49,190 nt of DNA from Rikenellaceae bacterium (GTDB taxonomy: Bacteria > Bacteroidota > Bacteroidia > Bacteroidales > UBA932). The first letter of the stretch is position 1, and each line of letters starts with the position of its first letter. The stretch lies in NCBI GenBank assembly GCA_022766385.1, contig JALEPJ010000007.1, positions 1 through 49,190 of the forward strand. The letters are read 5' to 3'. Under the pieces are notes generated by a model that saw only the letters and a list, made by a program, of their open reading frames with translations, did not search any database and was not told the DNA's origin. Made by a program: the position numbers and the translations under genes. Below, in pieces: positions 1 to 7,697 of the stretch.

Positions 1-14
1 AGGCGAGTGTTCAT
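1..14 (-). CDS. possible start of a leftward gene, cut by the window edge
   Basis: An ATG on the minus strand at 14-12 is followed by only three more whole codons (M-N-T-R) before the window ends, so the product cannot be named. The reason to propose it is the strong minus-strand promoter just upstream, whose predicted transcript starts about 15 nt before this ATG. Confidence 0.3.
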
Positions 15-34
15 TATTCTAAATAGTACTGTTA

Positions 35-65
35 CAAATGTACAAATTGCAAAATTAAATTCAAA
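35..65 (-). promoter_or_regulatory. Bacteroidota-type promoter reading out of the left edge
   Basis: On the minus strand TTTG (65-62), a 19-bp spacer and TACATTTG (42-35) match the Bacteroidota sigma factor pattern TTTG-N19-TAnnTTTG. Transcription should start near 29 and run left, out of the window. Confidence 0.55.
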
Positions 66-485
66 GTCAAAAAAGTAAATTCATCAAAGGGGAAGGGTAG
101 GGGCCTGTATACTTTTGTATATTATTAATCTAAAATAAATAGTTAGATAAATATATATAAAATACTGATAATCAATGATAAAATGTCAAATACTATAACC
201 GTAATAGACCTATATCGCCCTGCTCACGCCTGATTTACACACAACACCGCAATAATTAATCAAGATTAATCAAGATAATCAACTGAATACCAAATAATTA
301 CAAATCATAAAACCGCCCAATAAATTTCCCTTATTATACAAATGTAAACAATTCACAACGTTTTTCGAATATATTAGCAAATGTTTACAAATTTACAAAT
401 AAAGATTGTGAATTTAGTTTTGAATACAGGCTGAGCTCTCATTTTTAGCCTTTTTCATTTACTCTTGAATTCGTTATTTTTTTCA
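66..485. other. AT-rich intergenic region with short tandem repeats
   Basis: No convincing reading frame is visible in this stretch between a leftward promoter and queA. It contains a 10-bp tandem repeat, ATTAATCAAG at 255-264 and 265-274, followed by a degenerate unit at 275-284. The heptamer TACAAAT occurs at 299, 337, 386 and 394, and also at 33 and 41 just outside. A G-rich patch with runs of 4, 3 and 4 G lies at 89-103. A TACTTTTG box at 110-117 could be a plus-strand -7 element, but nothing downstream of it can be identified as a gene. Confidence 0.5.
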
Positions 486-493
486 TAAATTTG
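464..493 (+). promoter_or_regulatory. queA promoter
   Basis: A -7 element TAAATTTG lies at 486-493 and a weak -33 (CTTG, 464-467) is 18 bp upstream. The predicted start near 499 leaves a leader of about 23 nt before the ATG at 523, which rules out the in-frame TTG at 496 as the start. Confidence 0.55.
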
Positions 494-522
494 CATTGAA
501 ATGTAATTATGTATACGAAAAT

Positions 523-1737
523 ATGATTCCTGACATAAGAATTGAGGATTACAATTATATGCTTTCTGACGAGCGGATAGCGAAATATCCTCTTCCTGAT
601 CGAGATTCTTCCAGACTGCTTTACTATAGTTCAGGGAAAATCGAAGAGAGAATTTTCCGAGATTTGCCTGATCTTCTCCCCACGGATTCCATTATTGTTT
701 TTAATGATACCAAAGTTGTACCTGCCAGACTTCATTTCCAAAGGGCAAGTGGTGCGCACATTGAGATTTTTTGTCTTGAACCTATAGATCCACCTGAGTA
801 CAATACTATTTTTGCTGTAGACTCTGCCTGCCGGTGGCGTTGCGTCATTGGAAACTCCAAACGATGGAAAGATGATGTTCTTACTCTTTATAATCCTGAA
901 TCGTCTGAACTTGTCAATGAACTGTCGTTGGAAGCAAGACTAATCGAGAAGGAGGGTGAAACAGGCATCGTTGAATTCAGATGGAAGAATTCATATCCAT
1001 TTTCAAGGGTGCTGGAAATCTGTGGCACTGTTCCTATTCCGCCCTATCTGAACCGTAAGACAGAGGCTATAGATTCTGAACGTTATCAGACCCTTTATGC
1101 CCGCTTCCGAGGCTCCGTTGCGGCTCCCACTGCGGGATTGCACTTTACTGAAGATGTGCTTACTCGAATCAGAGCCAAGGGAATTGATATGGAGAATGTT
1201 TGCTTGCACGTCGGAGCTGGTACATTCCTTCCTGTAAAAAGCAGCAATGTGGCTGATCATCCTATGCATCGAGAGCCTTTTGTTGTGAAGAAAGACTTCA
1301 TCAGAACTCTTTTGGAAGCTGGAAAGGGCGTAACTGCAGTAGGAACTACAACTGTGCGAACTCTTGAATCTCTGTATTATGTCGGTGTGAGTTGTATTGA
1401 GAAAGGGAAGGCTGAAGATGTCGACCAATGGGCTCCATATATCAGAGACTATCAGTATAGCCTTCAAGAAGCTTTGGAAGCAATATTGTCTTGGCTTGAC
1501 TCCGAGGCTCTCGACGAATTGAAGGTCGGAACCAGAATTATTATTGTACCCGGCTTCAAATTCCGCATAGTCGAAAGACTGGTTACGAATTTTCATCAGC
1601 CAGAGAGTACCCTGATACTCTTGGTGTCTGCCTTTGTAAACGGGGATTGGAGGTCAATATACAATTATGCTCTTGAGAATGGCTTCCGCTTCCTCAGCTA
1701 TGGAGATAGCTCGCTTTTGGAAAGGGCGGATTTGTAG
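523..1737 (+). CDS. queA: S-adenosylmethionine:tRNA ribosyltransferase-isomerase QueA
   Basis: QueA transfers and isomerises the ribosyl part of SAM onto preQ1 at position 34 of tRNA, giving epoxyqueuosine in the queuosine pathway. The 404-residue product has the family signatures in order: YPLPDRDSSRLL near the start, FNDTKVVPARL around 60-70, PPYLNR near 175, APTAGLHFT near 201-209, GTTTVRTLES, and VTNFHQPESTL in the last quarter. The frame is open back to a TTG at 496, but that codon sits at the predicted transcription start, so the ATG at 523 is chosen. Full-length queA proteins are usually 340-420 residues. No other queuosine gene is present. The acyltransferase gene follows 66 bp downstream. 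Confidence 0.93.
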   Translation: MIPDIRIEDYNYMLSDERIAKYPLPDRDSSRLLYYSSGKIEERIFRDLPDLLPTDSIIVFNDTKVVPARLHFQRASGAHIEIFCLEPIDPPEYNTIFAVDSACRWRCVIGNSKRWKDDVLTLYNPESSELVNELSLEARLIEKEGETGIVEFRWKNSYPFSRVLEICGTVPIPPYLNRKTEAIDSERYQTLYARFRGSVAAPTAGLHFTEDVLTRIRAKGIDMENVCLHVGAGTFLPVKSSNVADHPMHREPFVVKKDFIRTLLEAGKGVTAVGTTTVRTLESLYYVGVSCIEKGKAEDVDQWAPYIRDYQYSLQEALEAILSWLDSEALDELKVGTRIIIVPGFKFRIVERLVTNFHQPESTLILLVSAFVNGDWRSIYNYALENGFRFLSYGDSSLLERADL

Positions 1738-1750
1738 ATTAAAACAAAAT

Positions 1751-1764
1751 CCCTATCTTTAGGG
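1751..1764. other. small hairpin between queA and the acyltransferase gene
   Basis: CCCTA-TCTT-TAGGG forms a perfect 5-bp stem. It has no T-run behind it, so it is at best a weak attenuator or mRNA-stability structure. Confidence 0.3.
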
Positions 1765-1803
1765 TCTAAAACCAAACCTGATTCTCCATTAGGGGATGAC
1801 TTG

Positions 1804-2976
1804 ATGATTATGGAAGACAAAAATACAGAATTTGAGAGTATCTGCCCGTATACTGACCAAGAAGCAGTAAAAGCGCTTAACGAAGTAGCCGGACATCCAG
1901 CCATACCGTTCTTATCCAAAGCCCTTTTCCCTGATCAGCCCGCCGGCTTCCTGGCCAATGCTATCAAGGGGGTTCACAGCATAGACGAATTCCAGCAGGT
2001 AGTTATGTCCAAAGCCGTGGAATGGTGCTTGAATACTACTGTGCACAATTTCTCCTATGACGGAATATCACATATTAAGAACAAAGAGGGAAAATTCCTG
2101 ATGATGTCAAATCATAGGGATATCATACTTGATCCTGCGCTGACTCAATATATCCTTTTCAGCAATGGTGTACCTATGAGTGAGATTTGTGTAGGAGACA
2201 ATCTGCTTTCAAGCAAGACTATAGAAAAACTTCTCCGTTCGAACAGGATGATCAAGGTTATTAGAGGAGTGTCTGCAAGGGAACTGTATCTCTCGTCCCA
2301 ATTGCTGTCCAGATACATCAGACAGACAATTACAAGCGGAAAGAGTTCTGTATGGATTGCGCAACGTCAAGGAAGGACAAAGGATGGTATTGACATCACG
2401 GAACAGGGTCTGCTCAAAATGTTCGATATGAGCGGAACTGGCACTTTTCAGGAGAATTTCAACGAATTGAACATAATTCCGTTGAGTATTTCATACGAAT
2501 ACGAACCTTGTGATATCAGAAAGGCCAGGGAACTTCTCATCTCAAGAAGCCAGAAGTATGTCAAAGGCCCTAGGGAAGACCTCCACAGTATAATAATCGG
2601 TATAAGACAGAAAAAGGGCAATGTGCATATCAATATTGGCAAGCCTTTGACCCCCGAAGAGATTGAAGCTGCCTCTCATTGTGACAAGAACGATCGCTAC
2701 CAGGCCATACGCCACGCTGTGGATATGCGTGTCATCGAGGGCTACAAACTATGGAAAACGAACTACATCGCTTACGATCTCGTAAACGGTGGCAATCGCT
2801 TTGTCGACAAATATACTCCTGAGGATGTAGATGCTTTCCTTGCTTATACGGAGCATCAAATGAAGAAGGTTGAGAGAAAATTGGACAAAGATACTCTCCG
2901 CGATATCTTCTGGCACATTTATTCCAATCCGGTGGAGAGCAAACTTCGTTTGGAAGAGGAAAAGGCAAACGGCTGA
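1804..2976 (+). CDS. glycerophosphate/acyl-phospholipid acyltransferase family protein
   Basis: This 390-residue protein resembles the PlsB/PlsC acyltransferase superfamily, which moves fatty acyl groups onto glycerol phosphate or lysophosphatidate at the inner membrane. The diagnostic site is SNHRDIILDPAL near residue 104, a histidine followed by a catalytic-type aspartate. The spacing is H-x5-D instead of the common H-x4-D; I recall the same NHRDI.LD form in other Bacteroidota annotated as acyltransferases. A second block, VWIAQRQGRTKDG near 184, fits the phosphate-binding motif seen as EGTRS in PlsC. There is no signal peptide or clear membrane span. The start is ATG 1804, preceded by AGGGG; the TTG at 1801 is ignored. 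The gene converges on mscS with 5 bp between stops. The exact acyl acceptor is unknown. Confidence 0.75.
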   Translation: MIMEDKNTEFESICPYTDQEAVKALNEVAGHPAIPFLSKALFPDQPAGFLANAIKGVHSIDEFQQVVMSKAVEWCLNTTVHNFSYDGISHIKNKEGKFLMMSNHRDIILDPALTQYILFSNGVPMSEICVGDNLLSSKTIEKLLRSNRMIKVIRGVSARELYLSSQLLSRYIRQTITSGKSSVWIAQRQGRTKDGIDITEQGLLKMFDMSGTGTFQENFNELNIIPLSISYEYEPCDIRKARELLISRSQKYVKGPREDLHSIIIGIRQKKGNVHINIGKPLTPEEIEAASHCDKNDRYQAIRHAVDMRVIEGYKLWKTNYIAYDLVNGGNRFVDKYTPEDVDAFLAYTEHQMKKVERKLDKDTLRDIFWHIYSNPVESKLRLEEEKANG

Positions 2977-2981
2977 AGCAA

Positions 2982-3911
2982 TCAGTTGTTTACCTTTACA
3001 TCCAAATGAGGGTATGCGAAGTTGAAACCGAGTTCAGGCAAGCGCTCGTACAGTTCTTTGTTGATGGCAAAGTTGACTGTCCAATAGTCTTCAGCCTTAA
3101 CCCAAGCCCTTAATGATAGTTCAACACTGCTGTCCTTCATACTGCTTAGGACGGCATATGGGTTTTCTGCCCCTTGGAATTCCGAATTGAGTATCCTTTG
3201 ATCCTTTTCGGCTATTTTGACCATAGCCGAAATGCATTTTCCGACGTCTGTACCGTATTCGACCCCTACCTTCCACTCAAGTCTCCTGATAGGTTTGAGA
3301 GAGAAATTGTCAATGGTTCCGTTCGAAAGCGCTCCATTAGGAATCATTATGCACCTGTTGTCAGTAGTTAAAATCTTTGTGTTTACGATGGTTACATCAG
3401 TAACGGTGCCAGTGAAACCCTGGACTGAGATAAAGTCTCCGACTTTGAATGGCTTGAACAACAGAATAATCAATCCTCCCGCGAAATTTTCCATCGTACC
3501 GCTCAAGGCCATTCCTATGGCCATTGCACCGGCTCCAAGCATAGCTGCTATGGATGTCGTATTCACCCCCAAGGCTCCAATGGTCATCAGGATGAGGAAG
3601 AGGGTCATCAGGATGCTTGTGAGCGATGTGATGAAGGATGCCAGAGTCGGCTCTGTTTTCTTCCTTTCGAGAAGCTTTGAAATTGAGCGCTTGACGCGTT
3701 TGATAACCCAAGCGCCAATAATGTATATGGCAATTGCTCCAAGAACTTTCATACCGAAATCAACGAAATCCTGAAGCAGAGTGCTCATAAATGCACTAGG
3801 ATTATTTGCGATTTCCTGAGCTATATTATGTGCAGCAGTTCTGACGGAGTCAGCCACATTGATTGACTCCGTCGTAGAAACACTGGGTAAAGCTTGAAGC
3901 AAATTGAACAT
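2982..3911 (-). CDS. small-conductance mechanosensitive channel, MscS family
   Basis: Channels of this family open under membrane tension and release solutes during hypo-osmotic shock. The 309-residue product has a periplasmic N-terminus, hydrophobic spans near 40-60, 80-105 and 115-140, and the pore helix with Gly/Ala packing (MLGAGAMAIGMALSGTMENFAGG), followed by KPFKVGDFI and GTVTDVTIVNTKI, the start of the cytoplasmic beta domain. Length and layout match the short MscS class. ATG 3911 is used because the upstream codon at 3917 is TTG. It is the last gene of the rlmD, exchanger, cysteate synthase, mscS set, 11 bp after cysteate synthase, so its expression is probably tied to that operon. 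Confidence 0.88.
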   Translation of the reverse strand: MFNLLQALPSVSTTESINVADSVRTAAHNIAQEIANNPSAFMSTLLQDFVDFGMKVLGAIAIYIIGAWVIKRVKRSISKLLERKKTEPTLASFITSLTSILMTLFLILMTIGALGVNTTSIAAMLGAGAMAIGMALSGTMENFAGGLIILLFKPFKVGDFISVQGFTGTVTDVTIVNTKILTTDNRCIMIPNGALSNGTIDNFSLKPIRRLEWKVGVEYGTDVGKCISAMVKIAEKDQRILNSEFQGAENPYAVLSSMKDSSVELSLRAWVKAEDYWTVNFAINKELYERLPELGFNFAYPHLDVKVNN

Positions 3912-3922
3912 TATCAATCAGT

Positions 3923-5245
3923 TTAGAACAGTGACTTGACTTTGTTGACGATGATGTCTGCCGGTAGTTCAGGGCTTAGGACGAGAGCGGGCTCAGCCTC
4001 AAAGAAGCCCTCTTGCTTGGCTATGAGCATACCGCCTCCTGTGACATTCAGCATCACGGTGTCATCGCTCTTGATGCTGCCATCCTTGAGAGCCTTGGCT
4101 ACACTGGCAACAGCGGTGGCGGCTGCCGGGAAGATGTCATATCCCTCGCATTGGAAATATTGGATAAGCCAGGTCACAATTTCATCATTGGTAATGGTAT
4201 ACATATCTCCCCCTGTCGCTTTGAGCGTATCGTACAGTCCGCCCTTTATGCTGTATGGCGGTTTTCTGTTGGATAGCACCTTGGCCAGGATGACTTCGCT
4301 GTCACGTCTTGACTGCTCAGGTGAGTAATCCACCAATGCGCGTGAGCCTGCCTTCCATGAGTCGTACATAAGAGTGAAAGGCTCGTTCTGTGAAACGAAG
4401 ATTTTCATCAGATGCTTGCCGAATCTTCCGTCCTCGATAAGCCTCAAATTGTTCTCGTATGCGGCAATGGCTCCGGTACCGCTTCCAACAGCCTGGAAGT
4501 AAGCATCAGGAATGCGTCCTATGGTCTCGACAGCGCTGAGAAGGGTCGTGCCCATACCGTCACGTCTTGCTATGTTCTTGGCTCCGCCTTCAGCGAGGAA
4601 CATAGGGTCGGTGCAAAGCTTCTCTCCCAGAGTAATTGCATCGAAATAGTCTGAACCTGAAGGAGCTGCAACAATCTTTACACAGCTCTTCAACCTCTTG
4701 GTAAACCACATATCGTGCTTGTTGTCCTCAGGGATGCAGATGACAATTGGAATGTTGTTGTCCGAACAAACTCTGGCGAAGGCTCTGGCTGTATTGCCGG
4801 CGGACTGTACAACAAGCACCTTTCCATTATTCTTTGGCAGCCTTGCGCATACTGAATAAGCTTCAGTCTCCTTGAAGGAACAGGTGGTCATTAATGCTCC
4901 AATTTTAGGATAGTAACCGGAGAAGGTAATGTAGAGATTGTCCATTCCCAGACGTTTGGACAATTTGCGGCTCTTGTATGTCACAGGTGCGTGAGAATCC
5001 TTGAGCATTCTCTTGATAGGCATCCAGTTGGAGTATCTGTATAAGCCGTCGTGCCCGTCAACAGGGGCGAACTGCTTGGTCTTGTAAATCGCACGGACCA
5101 ATGCCGGCTCCGTAGCCATAGGATCGGACAGAGTCCAATCTCCGTCGTCAAAGACTCTGCCGGTCTCGACGTTCATCAGTTGGTATTCAGTTGGCTTGAA
5201 CCTCATATTGTCAAGGTTTAGTTTGGTTAGCTTATTTCGTGTCAT
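3923..5245 (-). CDS. cysteate synthase-like PLP enzyme (threonine synthase superfamily)
   Basis: Cysteate synthase replaces the phosphate of O-phosphoserine with sulfite to make L-cysteate. In methanogens this feeds coenzyme M; in some Bacteroidota cysteate is the head group precursor of sulfonolipids (capnine, sulfobacin). The 440-residue protein has the PLP lysine in TCSFKETEAY (K125), the SAGNTARAF cofactor loop (148-156) and a late TGGGM phosphate loop. Long blocks agree with my memory of the Methanosarcina enzyme rather than with ordinary ThrC: PVTYKS, NLYITFSGYYP, YFQAVGSGTGAIAAYE, LRLIEDGRFG, NRKPPYSIKGGLYD. The N-terminal CxxCG knuckle of the archaeal protein is replaced by non-cysteine residues. 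It overlaps the exchanger gene by 4 bp (ATGA). A generic threonine synthase is the alternative; an N-terminal start at M14 is also possible. Confidence 0.75.
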   Translation of the reverse strand: MTRNKLTKLNLDNMRFKPTEYQLMNVETGRVFDDGDWTLSDPMATEPALVRAIYKTKQFAPVDGHDGLYRYSNWMPIKRMLKDSHAPVTYKSRKLSKRLGMDNLYITFSGYYPKIGALMTTCSFKETEAYSVCARLPKNNGKVLVVQSAGNTARAFARVCSDNNIPIVICIPEDNKHDMWFTKRLKSCVKIVAAPSGSDYFDAITLGEKLCTDPMFLAEGGAKNIARRDGMGTTLLSAVETIGRIPDAYFQAVGSGTGAIAAYENNLRLIEDGRFGKHLMKIFVSQNEPFTLMYDSWKAGSRALVDYSPEQSRRDSEVILAKVLSNRKPPYSIKGGLYDTLKATGGDMYTITNDEIVTWLIQYFQCEGYDIFPAAATAVASVAKALKDGSIKSDDTVMLNVTGGGMLIAKQEGFFEAEPALVLSPELPADIIVNKVKSLF

Positions 5246-6204
5246 AGATTTGTGAATAGCCAGATTAAATATCCTATTTCACAAGCAAGAAGGAGAGCTC
5301 CTTCCACTCGGTTTATCTGCATTTTCTTGCCTGCAAAAGTACCGAACATCAGAAGTAAGACGCTCGCCAGCAGTATGCCCATATCAACAAGGTTCATACC
5401 GGAGAAGTCCAAAGGAATCACGACGGCAGAGCAGCCCAGGATGAGCAATATGTTGAAGACGTTGGAGCCGAGGACATTTCCCAAGGCCAGCTGACCTTTC
5501 TTCTTCGCCGCCGCAACAACGCAAGTCGCCAATTCAGGGAGGGAAGTACCTCCAGCCAATACGGTTATTGCAATGAACTTGTCTGATACTCCTAACTGAT
5601 GGGCTATGTCTGTGGCAGAATTGACAAAGAGCTGACCACCACCTATCAAACCGCCCAATCCGCAGACTATCAATAAAATACATTTTCCTATGCTGAACTT
5701 TTTGTCTTCTCCGCCGTCTTCCGCGCCAGTACCGTTCTTGAAGCAGAAATATATATAGACCGCGAAAACGAGAAGGAAGAACAGACCTTCGATTCTGCTG
5801 ATGCCGTCGTGCTCTCCAATTCCGAGAATTGTGGCATTCATACCCATCAGGATAAGCAAGATGGTGACGAACAGATTGATTGGTATGTCCCTGTATTTGT
5901 TTTCCTTGGTGATAGCAAGAGGGGCGATGACCGCTGTCAAACCAAGAATTAGGAGGGTGTTGCAAATGTTTGACCCTACCACATTACCAATGGATATATC
6001 CGAATTACCTGCAAAAGCGCCTGTAAGACTGACAACCAGTTCAGGGCACGATGTTCCGAAGCCGACTATGGTCAAGCCGATTACGAATTCACTGATGCCA
6101 GCCTTCCTGGCAACGCCTGAAGCACCGTCCACCAGCCAATCAGCTCCGAGGACAATGAGTGAGAGACCAGCAATCAGAATCAGAATATTTAAAGCAATGC
6201 TCAT
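5242..6204 (-). CDS. calcium/sodium antiporter, CaCA family (YrbG-like)
   Basis: The family exchanges Ca2+ (or K+) for Na+ across the inner membrane. The 320-residue protein shows the two inverted alpha repeats: GFGTSCPELVVSL with GNVVGSNICNTLLILG in the first half and AGGTSLPELATCV with GNVLGSNVFNILLILG in the second. The GTS-PEL pairs carry the ion-coordinating glutamates. About ten hydrophobic spans are readable, separated by a charged central loop (GTGAEDGGEDKK). Its stop overlaps the cysteate synthase start by 4 bp and it starts 3 bp after the rlmD stop, so the four genes are probably translated from one mRNA. The ion actually carried cannot be read from sequence. Confidence 0.9.
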   Translation of the reverse strand: MSIALNILILIAGLSLIVLGADWLVDGASGVARKAGISEFVIGLTIVGFGTSCPELVVSLTGAFAGNSDISIGNVVGSNICNTLLILGLTAVIAPLAITKENKYRDIPINLFVTILLILMGMNATILGIGEHDGISRIEGLFFLLVFAVYIYFCFKNGTGAEDGGEDKKFSIGKCILLIVCGLGGLIGGGQLFVNSATDIAHQLGVSDKFIAITVLAGGTSLPELATCVVAAAKKKGQLALGNVLGSNVFNILLILGCSAVVIPLDFSGMNLVDMGILLASVLLLMFGTFAGKKMQINRVEGALLLACEIGYLIWLFTNL

Positions 6205-6207
6205 TTT

Positions 6208-7617
6208 TCAATTCTTTTTTTTCAAAGCACATACGTTCTCCACGTGGTGGGTATGAGGGAACATATCCACAGGCTGGACCGCAGTAATCTCATATTTAGT
6301 GCAAAGAATAGCCAGATCACGGGCCTGGGATGCCGGATTGCAGCTAACATAGACCATCCTGTCAGGTTCAGCGTCAAGAATGACCTTGGCGACATCCGGA
6401 TGTATTCCGGCTCTTGGAGGGTCAAGGATAATGACATCAGGTTTTCCGTGCTCGGCAATGAAACTCTCAGTGAGTATGTCCTTCATATCTCCAGCAAAGA
6501 ACTCGCAGTTGTCAATGCCGTTTTTGGCAGCATTAAGACGGGCATCTTCTATGGCTTCGGGTACATATTCTATTCCTATAACCTTTTCAGCCTTCCCTGA
6601 AACGAACTGTGCGATGGTTCCGGTACCGGTATAAAGGTCATATACTACCTCATTGCCACTGAGTCCGGCAAATTTGCGGGCTACTGAATAAAGCTTGTAT
6701 GCCTGGGGACTGTTGGTCTGATAGAATGACTTCGGGCCGACCTTGAATACCAGATTCTCCATTCTCTCATAAATGGCGTCCTCTCCCTTGTAAAGTATGC
6801 ATACCTGATCTCCTATTGAATCATTCAGTTTGGTGTTGATGACATAGAAGAGGGAAGTGATTTGCGGGAAAGCTTCGTAGACGGCATCAAGCAGGGCTTC
6901 ACGCTTTAGCTTGTCATCCTTGAAGAAACAGAGAATGAGCATAAGCTGACCGTCTTCAGTAGTTCGGATTATCATATTGCGGAGAAAACCGTGGTTTTCC
7001 CTTATGTCAAAGAATTCCAGTCCGTGTTCAATAGCGTATTCCCTGACGAAGTTCCTTATGGCATTGGAAGGCTCTTTCTGGAGATGGCAATGTTTGATGT
7101 CAACCACCTTGTCGAAAAATTTTCCTACGTGGAACCCCAGACCGCAGCGTTTGTTTTCAGGAATTTGTTCAGGATCCTCACCGTCAAGGAACCATCTTCT
7201 GGAAGAGAAGGTGAACTCCAGCTTGTTCCTGTGATATGAAGTGTTGTCGGAGCCAATGATAGGGGAGATCTCCGGTATTTCAAGATGACCAATTCGAACC
7301 AATTGGTCAAAAACCTGCTGCTGTTTCGCTTCAAGTTGCATATTGTATGGCAATGGCTGCCATTTGCAACCTCCGCATATGCCGAAATGATCGCAGAAAG
7401 GTTCCAAACGGTGTGCGGAAGGCTTTTTCATTTTCAGAATGTAGCCCTCCATATAATTTTTCTTTTTCTTGGTAACTCTTATGTCCACAACGTCACCCGG
7501 AACGGCAAACTCCACGAAAAGCACTGTGCCGTCAATATGAGCCAAGGCCTTACCCTCGGCGGCAACCGTTTCAATGAGGACATCCTCGAGTACAAGATCC
7601 ACTCTTTTTCTGGCCAT
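6208..7617 (-). CDS. rlmD: 23S rRNA (uracil-5-)-methyltransferase RlmD family
   Basis: The family uses SAM to methylate C5 of uridines in 23S rRNA or tRNA. The 469-residue protein starts with a TRAM-like RNA-binding domain (1-65) followed by the [4Fe-4S] ligands C75, C81, C84 and C177 (pattern C-x5-C-x2-C...C). The catalytic half has FYQTN, the SAM motif DLYTGTGTIAQF, DPPRAG and the nucleophile region YVSCNP, and ends in FPHTHHVENVC. ATG 7617 is chosen because it begins the typical N-terminus (MARKR...); the frame is open further upstream but that part overlaps the antiporter gene and has no family resemblance. Which uridine is modified (RlmD, RlmC or TrmA-type) cannot be decided here. Confidence 0.9.
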   Translation of the reverse strand: MARKRVDLVLEDVLIETVAAEGKALAHIDGTVLFVEFAVPGDVVDIRVTKKKKNYMEGYILKMKKPSAHRLEPFCDHFGICGGCKWQPLPYNMQLEAKQQQVFDQLVRIGHLEIPEISPIIGSDNTSYHRNKLEFTFSSRRWFLDGEDPEQIPENKRCGLGFHVGKFFDKVVDIKHCHLQKEPSNAIRNFVREYAIEHGLEFFDIRENHGFLRNMIIRTTEDGQLMLILCFFKDDKLKREALLDAVYEAFPQITSLFYVINTKLNDSIGDQVCILYKGEDAIYERMENLVFKVGPKSFYQTNSPQAYKLYSVARKFAGLSGNEVVYDLYTGTGTIAQFVSGKAEKVIGIEYVPEAIEDARLNAAKNGIDNCEFFAGDMKDILTESFIAEHGKPDVIILDPPRAGIHPDVAKVILDAEPDRMVYVSCNPASQARDLAILCTKYEITAVQPVDMFPHTHHVENVCALKKKN

Positions 7618-7697
7618 AATGTTTACAAGATAAATATCCCGAACAAACAAAAATAGCAAATTCTGTCGGTTTCCCCAAAAAAGAAGGCAACAATCCG

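Noticed and set aside
89..103. Possible G-quadruplex
   Set aside because: Only three runs of at least three G are present; a fourth is missing.
66..485. Chromosome origin
   Set aside because: AT-rich with short repeats, but no TTATNCACA box at better than two mismatches and dnaA is 37 kb away; skew could not be computed.
494..522. preQ1 riboswitch in front of queA
   Set aside because: The predicted transcript starts near 499, leaving about 23 nt, too short for the aptamer plus expression platform.
1003..1596. 197-codon open frame on the minus strand inside queA
   Set aside because: It lies fully opposite a strongly matching gene, has no recognisable domain, and is a codon-usage shadow; the same holds for the other long antisense frames in this window.
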